NCBI GenBank assembly: GCA_963691655.1
Contig: OY829326.1
Span: forward strand, 137,968,998-138,032,997
Direction: 5' to 3'
From: Toxonevra muliebris
Taxonomy: Eukaryota; Arthropoda; Insecta; Diptera; Pallopteridae
DNA length: 64,000 nucleotides
Shown here: one piece after another, positions 24,840 through 36,700 of the stretch
How the letters are laid out: the number at the start of each line of letters is the position of its first letter
How positions within the stretch are numbered: the stretch's first letter is position 1
Translations under genes and position numbers: made by a program
Notes under the pieces: model-generated
What the model saw: the letters and a program-made list of their open reading frames with translations, nothing else
Databases searched by the model: none
What the model was told of the DNA's origin: nothing

Positions 24840-25205
24840 TGCTAGGACACCTAACTTTCCAATATTCTCACCTTCTTTCATTATTCACATCTCCAGATAA
24901 CCAGATAACAACAACATGGAAAAACATTAATTGACTTCTGTGCTGGTAAAGTAAACGACCTTGCTTCAGAAGAGGTTTGTAATTACCCAGAATTTTATAT
25001 TATGTTGAACTGCGCAATTGGTACCTCCAATAAATCAAGATAACAACTACTAAAGAAAATTTATTAAAATTTTTATTCACAACAATTATTATAAATTAAA
25101 AAAAAAAGAAAAAAAAAAATAGAATAAAAAAGCAAGCTACTAAAAATTTTGCAGAATTATTAAAAAAGTAATAAAAGAAAAAAACCAATTTTAAAATTTT
25201 ACTGC
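24840..25205. other. Spacer and 3' flank of the 25206-26562 gene
   Basis: AT-rich. Two TTTATT hexamers at 25060-25065 and 25072-25077 read as AATAAA on the gene strand, 130-145 nt after the stop, and are likely poly(A) signals. Confidence 0.5.
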
Positions 25206-26562
25206 TTACTTTTTATAGTATGGCAACTGATACTGATTCGGCTGCTGCTGCTGTTGATAGGAGGCAGAGGAGGAAAAGGACGGAGAGGGAGACTTGCTCA
25301 GTGAAGTTGAAAATTGTGCAAATGGACTGCGAAATTGATATGAGCTTGTTGGAGCATTACCATACGAAGGGCCAGCTGCAGAAGAATGACCAATATCGTC
25401 ATAAACACTTACACCTACACCAATGCCATTATATGGCAGAGGTGGATTCGAATAAAATTGTGACTGTGATGATGGTGGACAGCAGGAAGAAGATTGTTGA
25501 GGAACTTGTGAATTGCTATCATCGCCAGCATCAGCAATAGGAGCAGCATTGTCATCGTTGCTGTCGACAGGTGGACTTGCATCATCATCATCATTGGTTT
25601 GTTGTTGTGGCTGTGGTTGTTCTTGTGGTTGTTGTTGCTCTTGTGGTTGTTGTTGGCTGTCATTATTAGCAGCAGCAGGAGCAGCATTGGCATCATTATC
25701 ATTAGAGGAGGTATCTGCAAAGTGATCGAGAGAATCCAGTGTTTTGACAATTAGTAAGAAGTTTACGTATTTTACCATCAGGTTGTGCATACTGATATAT
25801 GAGATCCTCACGTAATTGTGCCCGTGATTTTGGATTGCGTAATTGTTGTCGAACTCTAGGGCGTGGCTGTGGCGGCGGTGGTGGTGGTGGTGGCGCTGGT
25901 GCTTCTGCTGTATCATAATCATAGTCGTAGTCAAATTTACTGTAATGACCTCGCCCAAAACCAGTTTGATAGTAATCATAATCGTGAGGCGAATAACGTG
26001 GGCGTGAAAAGCGATGCAGAGGGGGTAGAGGTCGTGGTCTTCTAGTGCGTGGTGGTGGTGGTGGCGGTGGTGGGGCCGTTGTTGGAGCTGCAGTGGTAGT
26101 TGTTGTAGTAGTCGTCGTTGTTGTTGTGGTTCTTGGGGGCATTGGTGGTGGTTCATCATAATCACCATAATCGCAATTAAAGTATCCTCCTTTTCGACAA
26201 GGGAAAAACGGCGAACGACCATAATCGAAACCAAAACCAAATTTACCCTGAAAAGGTGGAATCGGTACTTTTATTGGCCTTTGAGGTGGTGGTGGCATAG
26301 TTGTAGGAGGCGGTCTACGCATTGTTGGCGGTGGCGGAGGTGGTGGAGGTTGCGTCGTTGCTAATGATCTTGTAACATTTGCCTTGAAATTGCTAAATGA
26401 TGCACTTTTCAACAACAAACTACGTATGAGTGTACCCACATCCACATTACCCCGTTTTGCACGTGGCTCCTGTCCACTTACATAATCAGCAGTTGCAAAC
26501 CCGCCACTACTGCTAGTGCAATAAATTATGACACCGATAATTAAAATTCTTTTCAGCAACAT
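25206..26562 (-). CDS. Secreted Pro/Thr/Gln/Tyr-rich protein, unrecognised
   Basis: Exons 26562-25776 and 25714-25206 join GATG/GTAAAA to TTGCAG and give 431 aa. I do not recognise the family. Start chosen at the first ATG, where MLLKRILIIGVIIYC is a convincing signal peptide core. RAKR at residue 34-37 is a possible furin site. Then come proline runs (8 Pro at about 72 and 164), 13 consecutive Thr at about 145-157, a two-Cys block PCRKGGYFNC, and Tyr/Asp repeats (YDYDYDTA). Exon 2 is Gln/Asn/Asp-rich with CCPP and ends QLPYYKK. This composition suits an extracellular structural or glycosylated protein, which is inference. The short conserved-looking patch NVDVGTLIRSLLLKSASF could be the functional part. 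Confidence 0.75.
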
Positions 26563-26629
26563 AGTTGCTTTTAAAATTGTTGCTTGTTTGTTTGTTTGTT
26601 GCTCTCTCTTAATCCACACTTGGCTATTA

Positions 26630-26636
26630 TACAATA
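26630..26636 (-). promoter_or_regulatory. Possible TATA-like box of the secreted-protein gene
   Basis: GTATAATAG on the gene strand, about 70 nt before the ATG. Weak match; initiator not identified. Confidence 0.25.
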
Positions 26637-26639
26637 CAA

Positions 26640-28029
26640 TTACTGTTAATAGTCAAATCAAATTGGCTTTCGTTTTTGTTTTTAGCGTTGCACTTAACTA
26701 CTCTGGAAGGAGTTCAGCCAAGAACTGTGGCCAGCAGGTGCCACAATTTTGACTCGGTGTGCAAACAGCAATCGCGCTAATTTTTCAAATCGTACAGCTG
26801 TTGTTGCAATTTGAAAGTGTGTCTATTTTGTGTGTGTTCGTTTTGTTGCACCAACACGTTTTACAAGTTCTTTCTCAGCAGCAATTGCTATTGCAATTAT
26901 GCTACAATTCAAAATTGAATATTTATTTTTTATCGTTAACAAAAACCAAGTAAATTTTTCATTTTACATTTGCATTTTCCACGACGTTAATAACGACTTT
27001 TTCAGTTTAACAATTGTAGAGTGTGTGCTACTTGTCAGAAAAAATCTTTGAATTATATATTAACTGCAACAAGTTATATAATAACCGGGGCATTATTTGT
27101 AACCATCATTATACATAATTATTGAGGTATATGGGTATATAATTCATACACACATACATATATGCTTACATCACAAGTTAAAGGATCCAGTTTTTTTGGA
27201 TTATGTATAGTTACATATCACATAGGATTAACACATTAGTTCTCTTTTTTCTTTTCCATTTGAACTTGTTTGTTTACCCCAGCGTAAAAACTACTTTCAA
27301 TTTCAAAATGAATGATGCACCGACAGTTAGAAATCTTAACCCTGACCAAAGAAGATGTAGAAAAGTTAATTTATTATTTAAATTAAGCTCAGTCAGCATT
27401 GGAAACTAGTTCTAAGCTTATCAATAAGGTGCAGTGTATATAAGCTATGAATAATGCGGAAAGTAGCTCATTCTCTTTGCATAAATCTTTTATTGAAACG
27501 GGCTTTTGAGCGCTCAATACTTCCGGAGTAAGCATCTTTTAGCATTCATGCTCTCGACAAATCAGCAAATAGTTTTATAGCTAATCTTTCTTGTAGATGT
27601 CTACCCTGGACAAACCTTATACAATTACACCGGCATATAAAATAAAAAAATGGTCTGTAATTTAGACCAGATCCACCTATCTTTATTTATGTCAACGCAC
27701 TTCGAATCTGAAATCTGTTTAGTACAAACATCGCAAAAATTTTGAGTAAATCACAAAAAATAGCTAAAAATGGCTAAAACTACGTGAGTGCGAGAAAATT
27801 CGAAAAATATTTTCTGACCTGGCTGGATCAAGTATGTTTCTTGTGTATTTTAATGCAATGAATCCGAATCTGAAATCTGTTGAGCTACAACACTCACAAA
27901 TATTGCAAAAATTGCCAGAAATAGCTTTCATAAGGCCCGTAAATCCGCCGAGTATATCGGTCAAATAGAAGTTCACTTTCCGCTTTTGGCCTGTCTACCT
28001 ACAATCGTATATCTGTTATAATTATAAGT
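26640..28029. other. Intergenic spacer with diverged direct repeat
   Basis: Mostly AT-rich. Two related blocks, about 27705-27755 and 27860-27915, share CGAATCTGAAATCTGTT and GCAAAAATT and are in direct orientation. Otherwise nothing recognised. Confidence 0.4.
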
Positions 28030-28590
28030 GAGTTACTATTGTTTACTGGTAATGCAGGTATACCGCTTGCCATGTGTAAACTTTTAATTAAAGACCACTT
28101 CTCCCACATTGCGAAGAGCAGATGGAGAATGGAACCAACTTGCGCTATCGCCAGACAGTTTTGGCCAATGCCTGACCATGATCGCACTAAAGCGCTCATT
28201 AATCTGGACCGTGTCCACATAAGTAGGGTAGTTCCTATTCTAACCGGGCACTGCCTCATAGGCAGCCATGCACGTAGACTAGGTCTTCCTTATAATGACT
28301 TCTGCAGAAGCTGTAGAAATGAAGAGGAAGAAGAGACCATTTTCCACTTTATATGTAACTGCCCTGCTTTAGCAGCACGCAGACACAAAACTTTGGGAGC
28401 ACCCTTCTATGGTAGACTCACTGAACTGGCAACCTCTGACATTAGAGACTTATCACGTTTCATTGCAAGCACAAATTGGTTTAATTAGGAAGGGATCAAG
28501 AGGTAACACTCGCCCCAAGGGTATCACAATGGACCAATAGGTCTCAGTGTGTTCTTTCATGAACAGCCCCAACAACCTAACCTAACCTAC
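28030..28590 (+). mobile_element. 5'-truncated LINE, C-terminal domain and 3' end
   Basis: An uninterrupted 149-codon frame (28039-28488) carries HFSHIAKSRW, ILTGHCLIGSHARRLGL and a Cys/His cluster CRSC..EEEETIFHFICNCPAL, then RRHKTLGAPF. This is the C-terminal tail of R1/Jockey-like LINE pol proteins. The 3' UTR ends in CCTAACCTAACC repeats instead of poly(A), at about 28589. It is the best-preserved LINE piece in the window, so the insertion is fairly young. Confidence 0.8.
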
Positions 28591-29032
28591 TATTGTTTGT
28601 TATTTTGCTCCTTCGACTTATATTGCATTATTTTAACCTGTGGTCTTGTAGAACTTCAAATTTGTGTGTTTGATGATACTATATACCCGACCCCGTCTCT
28701 AATTTTCAGTTCATGCTCTTTTTTTTCGACTACTCATGAATACAGCTTCGATTTTATGATCCACCAATTGAGTGGAACGTTAACTAGACATATTTCTGAC
28801 CCGTATAGAAGACCGTATGTGGATTTCGGTGTTCACTGGTACTACGAGCATGCATTTCGGTTTTTAAACGGTTTGTTTTTAATTTTTATTCAGCACACAA
28901 GAGATAATCCTTTTAATGCAAAACATTATGTTGATTATGATAGAAGAAAAAAGAAATATAGATATGAAAAACATACCGTAAACATTGCGTAAATCGCCAT
29001 CGAGGGCATTAAAAATGAAGTATGGGCAAAAC

Positions 29033-29916
29033 AGGGCCCCCTATTGCGTGTCTCGATCGACTGTCGACTATCGACTACTGTCGATCAACAATCGACTAAT
29101 TTTGATTCGTCTATTGTGAATGTCGATTTGATCGATCAACTGTCGGCTGCCAGTCGCTTGAAATTTTCTGATCAATCCGCTTAGTTTCTGTACAGTAAAG
29201 GTAAAATGTAAGTATTTACGAAATAAATTTAAACATATTTAGCTGAAAAGTAGTCAGTAACAAAGCGCAGCTCGAGAAATTGGTGACCCTAATAGAGCGA
29301 AATCGTGAGATCGCATAAGACATTTGCAGCATGCCATAGGCCGCTAAGAAATGGAAACAGTTTACGAGTGACCTGAACAGCTTAAGGCCACCAATTAAAA
29401 CGTGCGAGATATAGATGAGGGTTTGGGCGGGCCCAAAGTTTAAAACTAAAAAAAATAAAGCGGAGATTCGGGCCAATTGCCAATTAGAGACTTTTAAAAT
29501 TTGGACCAGCTTGGAGGAAACCATTATAGAGATGCTTGAGCTGGACACTTGCGTCAATCCACCTGGGGTAGAGTTCGGCTTAAATGAAGCAGCACAATCC
29601 ATACAAGAACTGTTGGAGGAGGTGGTACAAGAGCTGGATGGAGATCTTAGTTTGCTGCCAATTATTGCCAGAATATCAATGAATGCCTTATTGGACAAAC
29701 GAAAATTATTTGTGAACTTTTTGATTTCATCTCCAAAACCTTATAGCGTCTTTTTCGGAATATCGTTATTTCCACTTGGGCTTTTGCATCGAAATATTCA
29801 AAATAGTTAACTGTCAAACTGAAGTCACAACAGTTCTATTCTCAGTCGAATAAATTACACAATACCAAAATAAAATGTTGTCAGCTACAGCCGATCGCGA
29901 TATGCAATAGGGCCCT
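29033..29916. mobile_element. Non-autonomous PIF/Harbinger-like element
   Basis: Imperfect inverted ends AGGGCCCCCTATTGCGTGT and, at the right, the complement of AGGGCCCTATTGCATATCG, followed by GATCGAC-rich subterminal repeats. It contains a decayed Myb/SANT-like ORF and no DDE transposase. The 3-bp target duplication is not clear. Confidence 0.65.
29250..29815 (+). pseudogene. Decayed Myb/SANT-like protein of a Harbinger element
   Basis: Plus strand reads KLVTLIERNREIA, then KKWKQFTSDLNSLRPPIKTC, RVWAGPKFKTKKNKAEIRAN, LEETIIEMLELDTCVNPPG and VEFGLNEAAQSIQELLEEV. The W-spaced trihelix and the acidic dimer tail match the accessory DNA-binding protein of PIF/Harbinger elements. Stop codons lie at about 29315, 29337 and 29413, and the transposase gene is missing. 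Confidence 0.65.
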
Positions 29917-31545
29917 AGTATTGAGTATTTACTCGTATTTACTTTTATCGAATCATCACTATATGTACATATGTATATCTATGCATATATACCTAAACTT
30001 TTTATTCCAAAGTGATCCAAAATTTTCCTAAAAAATCTGAAAATAACATGAAATTGAGTTTTTGCCGTTCGCATTCGCCATTCTGACATCTGTTACATCA
30101 CTAATCCAAACCTTCTAATCATATTTTAGTTGCAGTGGTTGCATTCAGAAGACACACCGGAGGCTCAACATGTTGAGATTAAATTCGCTTCTGCTACGTA
30201 TATACATTTGGTATCTTCTGAATGGCATGATGGATCATTTGACAAATTTTTGAGAAACAAAAAAAGTGAAAAAATTTTAATTTTATCAAAGACAAAAATA
30301 ATATAAGATACCAATTATTAAATACACTCGCCAATTGTATATTGAATTGAAACTGTATCTTCGGCAGACATCTTGTATATTTTTTTATATATATTTTTTT
30401 TAACTATAAGCCAGAAACCTGCGCCTTGCGGCTTACAGTCAACTTCGCGCCGCCGCTTTGTTCTTACTTGCTACCGGCCGTGATTTATCGGCTAAGCCGT
30501 ACTCACTGTATAAATGAACGACAAACTTCATAATATGAATTGAATAACACTAAACAGATAAATTTGCTTATAATAGGGTTGTTTAAAATATTATATCCGA
30601 GTATTTTTATTCTGCCGAATTTGATTAGGACCTCCCACAGAGTTATTGGTAATATAAATTTCATTGCCTTAGCAAATTTTACATATTTTCAATTTGTTTT
30701 GAATTTTTGAAGTCTGATATAAAATTCGAATTCGATCTCAAAAACTTGATTAAACAAACTATGAGATTTCCCTCAAGAACTGAATTTTCGCCAGTCTCTG
30801 AAGAGGTCAATATAACTTTTTCTATTACAACAGGACTCAGAATAGAATAATATAAAAAAGTGGGATCGAAATTACCAAAAAAAAACGTGTCATCCGTTAG
30901 TTCAATTTTCAATATTAAACGCCATTAGGTTCTTTTGACGTGAATAAGTTGGTCGAAACTAAATTTTCCTCCGATTACTCAATAACTAACTTAGTAAAGT
31001 GGTATAATCAACCTTCAAAAAATAAAACGATAGGTGTTTATGACCGTGAAAGCTTCAACACATACGTAAAAAAGCTGTAAAAAGTCACAGACCTAATCTT
31101 AAAAATCGAATAAAATAAAATGCCTTAAATTTTTCGTTACAAATTACAGCACAAGCACAACCAACTAAACCAGTTTCAATTAACTGAATTCAACCACTTA
31201 CCTGTGTTTTGTTATTTTAATTAAATCATATCAATTTGCCAAGTAATTGTGGTCCAATTTTAAATTCAGTGTTCAGTGTAATTTTTAATACAAAAACAAA
31301 TAAAAAAAATTAAAAATATTTAGGTATGGCAACAAGTTTCCGTCCTTTTAAATAAAAAATTTGTTAATTCAAACAAAATGAAATGCAAAATAAGTTAATT
31401 TAAAGTATGCATCTAATTCGTCAATTTTCTCCCACCTTTCAGGTAATAAACGGATTCTCCAAAGGAAGAATTCTGGTTATTTTGAAGCGAAGAAAACTGA
31501 TCGACGGAAAAAATAGAAATCCTTAGATCCTAAGGAATATCTGGA
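29917..31545. other. Intergenic spacer
   Basis: AT-rich with a short GC-richer patch at about 30400-30510. A 77-codon minus frame at 30912-30679 has protein-like composition but no family I can name. No reliable feature. Confidence 0.4.
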
Positions 31546-32807
31546 GGGGTTACTCTGTAATCCGATTCGAATGTCAAATTACTTTCGAATAATAGGTACT
31601 CCGTAATGTGACTTTCACATATAATTTTTGCCCTTTTCGGAAAACAAATTTCCCACATTTGGCAACCCGAATAGGCAGTGTGGCCAACTCAGCGCTTTTC
31701 CTGCTGATTTTAGTGCTTTTTGAAAATTAAAACGCGGAAAAAAGTGATTTAGCGCTCAGCACGTTTTTTTTTTTTTCAATTTAAAATATCTTCGAAAAAT
31801 CGAAGAAATTTTCATTGACTAGAAGTATCAGATGTGTGCCTATATAAGTGAAAAAGTTTAAATGTATTGAGTTTTCTCGCACTTTTGTAAGGAAAAAATT
31901 TTAACGCTTTTATTCTTCATTTTAACGGATTTTGAAAAACAAAAGTTGGCTACACTGCGAATGGGAATGCCAAACTCATTCGATTTGCTGACATTTCATT
32001 CGGCAACTAGTTGGCCAACGAAAATAGATAAGAAATTGAAATGTAAGTATTTTAGATGAAAGTTTGGTTATAAAATTGTAAACAAATTATTTGAAATTTC
32101 AAGGAATCTTCCATGAAAAATGCCAACACCAAACAACACCAGCTTGAAATAATGCTGGATTTTTTCAGGACCATTCTGATCTAGTCAAGGGTGAATTAAA
32201 GACGGTGACTGCCAAAAATATTTTTTAGCTTCTATTTTCTCTCTTTCGGATATTTTAAAATGAACATGCTTTGGGCACAGTACCTTCTCTGTTGTGCTAA
32301 GCCTAAGTGGCTCTCGTGACCACTTTGGGACTGATACCCACTTTCAGCCAGGAACTTTAATGCTGCAGATTATTAATTGCTGGAATCACGGTGAATTCAT
32401 TTGAAAACTGCTTAGCACGTACATGAAGGCTTGTTTATTTAAGCGGAAATTTTGTACCAAACTATTTTTCTCTCTCTCTCCAACCTCTTGTCACTGAGAC
32501 CCATCACATTAGACTGATCTTTAATGATTTCCCGCTAGATCCTTTCTTCACCATTATTTTCCTCACTGAACCCTAAAGCTACCGAAACCATTTTTTCGTT
32601 ATATTTCACACAATTTAAATACTTCTTTTTTGTTTTCTTTTATTTGTATATTGTGTTTAAATTTTTTACATTTGTGGCACAGTGATGCCTACTTTTGCAA
32701 AACAAAAGGGAATATATAGTTTGCAACACTGTCACTGATGCAAACGAGTGATTATTTTATATTCGAAACGCATTTCACTTTCTAATCGGATTACAGAGTA
32801 ACCCCCC
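31546..32807. mobile_element. TIR element (1.26 kb) with another MITE nested in it
   Basis: Inverted ends GGGGTTACTCTGTAATCC at the left and its complement GGATTACAGAGTAACCCC at the right pair over about 22 bp (extended by ATT). No coding sequence was seen. The nested element is 31676-31957. Flanks CTGG/TGG do not give a certain target duplication. Confidence 0.65.
31676..31957. mobile_element. Nested hAT-like MITE (282 bp)
   Basis: Ends CAGTGTGGCCAAC and complement of CAGTGTAGCCAAC (12 of 13). It is flanked by CGAATAGG and CGAATGGG, a 7-of-8 match to an 8-bp target duplication, as in hAT elements. It is entirely inside 31546-32807. Confidence 0.7.
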
Positions 32808-33151
32808 TGGTTAATAAAGTGATTGGGGAAGTATTTCCCAGCTTACTCCGTCCAAGTATTTTTTGACCTGTTTTGAAACTTATGATTGCAGCTTGTCAAG
32901 CCTTTGCCTGTAATGCACCTGAAACTCTTAATATAATTTTAATAAAACAATGTAATATATGATGAATTAGTACAATTTTAATATTACTAATATTTGTATA
33001 ATATATAACATAATTCAGATACATTTACTTTGAAAATTACAAAACGAAATGATTTAAAAAATCATGAGTCTTGGACTCTGAAGGAACTTGAGGTAGCGAT
33101 TCACATACTCCGTTCGAATGTATCGATCCGAAAAATTATTTCTTAGGTAAC

Positions 33152-33157
33152 TTTATT
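33152..33157 (-). promoter_or_regulatory. Carrier gene polyadenylation signal
   Basis: AATAAA on the gene strand, about 57 nt after the stop codon at 33214. Confidence 0.5.
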
Positions 33158-33213
33158 TGTCTGCAACAATTTCAATATGTAAATAATAATATATTATATA
33201 ACAATTACATAAT

Positions 33214-33786
33214 TTAAATACATTTGGCTTCCAAAAATTCATATGTATACTCGAAGACTAACAACATAATCGCACCGCCTGGACCTAAACGCATCACTTT
33301 CGGCACCAAGCCCTTATATAAAGCTCGGAAACCCTCTTCTCTATACACCATACCGACAGATTGTAATGTTGATTTATATTTAATAACACCGGGCTGTGGT
33401 TGTGGCCCCTGTATACGAGATTTTGCTACATCGAATGGTATATTCACAAAACAAGCCAATGTGCCTGAAGTGAAACCTATTAACACCTTTCGGAAGAATT
33501 CCTTACGAGCATCATCATATGCGGGGACAATATTCTTAACACTGTGATAGAAACCAAAATATACCATATTAAATAAACCATTACGACACATTGTTGCCGT
33601 TACGCCCTTATTGAGTCCACGAAAACCGAAACCATCTTTTTGTACGATTTGTTTGGTTACCGCCCATGTACCAGCTGCTGCTTTCATTTTACTATGATCA
33701 GCTTGTTGTGCAACTTTGACCACTTCGAAGGGATTAACAGCGATTGCCTCGACTAAACCGGCTGTGAGGCCAGCAAGTGAAAAAGT
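33214..33786 (-). CDS. Oxodicarboxylate carrier exon 3
   Basis: After TTTATAG: TFSLAGLTAGLVEAIAVNPF opens carrier repeat 2. Repeat 3 carries FVNIPFDVAKSRIQGPQPQP. The C-terminus is EFLEAKCI followed by TAA. Confidence 0.95.
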   Translation of the reverse strand, partial: TFSLAGLTAGLVEAIAVNPFEVVKVAQQADHSKMKAAAGTWAVTKQIVQKDGFGFRGLNKGVTATMCRNGLFNMVYFGFYHSVKNIVPAYDDARKEFFRKVLIGFTSGTLACFVNIPFDVAKSRIQGPQPQPGVIKYKSTLQSVGMVYREEGFRALYKGLVPKVMRLGPGGAIMLLVFEYTYEFLEAKCI

Positions 33787-36700
33787 CTATAAAAAGGAAA
33801 GATTTAGTTTTATATACATGTATGTTAAATAAGGAAATTTTTGTTGAACTTACTAAAGGTGTTGGTGCTGGTGCTCCGAAAAGAAAAAGTGATTTTGTTT
33901 GTTCAAAACAAACAAACTTAATAGCACGCTTAGGAGTTTCAGCAATTAAAGGTGGCAGAATACCTTTCCAATATGAGAACAACCCCTCTTGACGATACAT
34001 TTTGGCAAAGCAGTCGAACACGCCCTTGTAGTGGCCCTGAAAATAATCAAAGAAATATAATTTATTAGCATACTTTTAGGTGTATGAATTTTAAGTTTAT
34101 ACTATTCATAGTTGTGAGGCTCGTTTTAACTCGTTTTTGCTTGCTGGAAGAGCTTTAGTTTTATAAAGCATTTAATTGCCAGAGGTAAGTGGAGCTGTAG
34201 CCTATCGCCTAGATAGTAAAATATTTTTCAATTTATTATAGTCAGACAGGCTCCATTTCCCAATTTAGAACCCTAAAGCTTAAAAATTCAACTTTTTAGA
34301 AGTGCTGGCAAAGTGTCCGAACCGAACAGTGTAAAAAATAAAGCATTTCAATGTTACAATTAGCTTAAAAAGTAGATTATCTATTTACAATAAAAGCAAA
34401 GCAACCCAGTGGTAAAATGAGTAAAAGACTTTGGAAGTTTTCGATGAAACGTATTTTGAACGAAATGTGGTCGTATATTAAGAAAGTACCTACTTCACAA
34501 TTTCACTTGCGTTATAATTAAGCTCGAATTGAGAACCGTAAAATTTAATTTATATGTTATAATTATTATACATTTTATAAAAATATTGATTTGTACTAAG
34601 ACGTATTTAAAATTTATAGCGCGACTTTGACTCATAATAAATTATGTTTATTAAAACGTAAAATATTCTGCCTGCATTTCATTAATATTCTGATTTCAAT
34701 TTGGAAAAATTTTAGAGCCGAAAATTTAGCAAATTTTTTGATATTTGGTCAAAATTATGTAAAAATATTATTAGGTGTATAACTTGAAAATGAGGAGCTT
34801 ACAATTGATGGCTTAACTTGTACTGAATCACATCTAGCAAAATACTCTAACTTCTTTCGTGTTTCAGCTACTCATAAAGCTATTGTTTTGATTATATATC
34901 AATTTGCCAAAGTGTAAACAATGTAACCTTTTGGCGCTACAAAAATGTCAGCATATGTGCATTTCCAACTTCATTTCCGAGAAGTTTTAATTTTCTTCTT
35001 TAATTCGAAAAAAAAAATGACTTTGAGTCATCGATTACTGCCAGAATTTTACGTTGAATATACTCTATCGATTAAAATATGTGAATTCTGGTTTCTACGG
35101 AAGACAAGGAACGCTCTGGCCAAGTGAACAAATTTGAAGACGAAGAATTGGAGATGTTACTCGATGAAGGCTCGTGCCAAACGCAAGAGGAACTTGCAAT
35201 AACATTGGAAGTTACTTAAGCAGTAATTTCTAAGCGCCTGAAATCATTGGGGCTCATTCAAAAGGAAGGGAATTGGGCGTCATATGACTTAAAGCCGAGA
35301 GAAGACGAAAGGCGATTTTGCATGTCTGAGAATCTACTTCAGCGCTATAAAAATAAGTCGTTTTTACATAGAATTATTATGGGCGTCGAGAAATGGATTT
35401 GTTACGAACATTCCGAAGCGCAAGATGTCGTGTGTGAAGCCTGGCCAACCAGGAACATAACTATTATTATTATTATTTGAAAGAGGACGACTCGAAAGTC
35501 AGGCACTGCGACCTATAAGATCTATTGTACCAAAGCCCAAAGAAAAAGAAAGGCAGAGAGAAAGAAAGATAGATAAGAAACGTACCCAAGCCGAGAATCC
35601 AACTCAGGTCTCCAGAGATAAGAGTCTGGCACTCAGCCACTAGACCACAGTGGCGATGGTAGGACCTACTGTTTAACGCCGATTCCGAACGGCTGTGTGG
35701 CAATTTTTTTATCAGCTCGGTGGTTTTGCCATTACCAACCAAGGTGTGTACTTGTACACATTCTTATAATTCTCATCCACTTCATATCGATAGTGAATAT
35801 AAGAAGTTTATGAGAATTAACCACCAGACCAAGACAGGAATCGAACCCGCAACCTTCTGAATGAAAGTCTAGTGCACTATCCACTAGACAATCGAGGTCA
35901 TCTATTTTTTATTGAAATAAAGCTATATTTTTGTAAATGTTATGTTATTGATAATGTCTAAAAATTCTACACATGCAATTTTTTCGCCAAATATTTGACT
36001 TTTTGATATATTAAAATCACTGTAAACTAAAAAAATTAGATGATTACAAACTTCTTCTACATTCGGTTTTATATTTTAGAAACAAGATTCAAAATATTAT
36101 TAATTATTTAAATTAAGGTCATAATAACACATAAACTAAACGCAATAGAGACAGGATTTGTTATGAGTAAAATTACCTGTTTTAATATTAGTTAAAAAAC
36201 GTACTACATCCTGATTACATAATCGATATTGTAAACAGAATTTTTTACCATTGGGAATTTTCTAGTTCTACTAGTTCCAATCCGCTTAGAACACAAATAA
36301 ATTTAAGTAATCATTAAAAAACGATGTACAAATCTGTGTTGGCTGAAGTAATTTAAATTCTGTTCTCTATTTTTGCATTTACAATCGCGTAAAAAATTAT
36401 CTACTACACTGCACGTATTGCAATTACATTTTGCATTTTGTATGCTCCCCCCATTTCCACAAAACTGGATCTAAATTATCGAAATGCGTTTTTCGGCCTC
36501 ATTTAAACATTGAGCGTGTTAAGAGCATATACAAAACATTGTTGCTATTTTTAAATTAAATATTTTTCGCAATCATATCAATTAGTAAAATGATGAAATT
36601 TTTTTCTATCGCCAACAGCGAAAAAATTTTGAATTTCAGAGGAAAATATTAAAAAAAAAAATATAATAATAAAATTAATAATACACAACACGTGCGATTA

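Noticed and set aside
25206..26240. Long alternative frames through the secreted-protein gene (His- and Met-rich)
   Set aside because: Off-frame readings of CCA/CAN-rich repeats; only the frame with signal peptide and matching splice sites is coherent.
35827..35899. Functional tRNA-Glu
   Set aside because: Acceptor stem ends do not pair properly and the sequence continues into a SINE body; treated as a tRNA-derived repeat.
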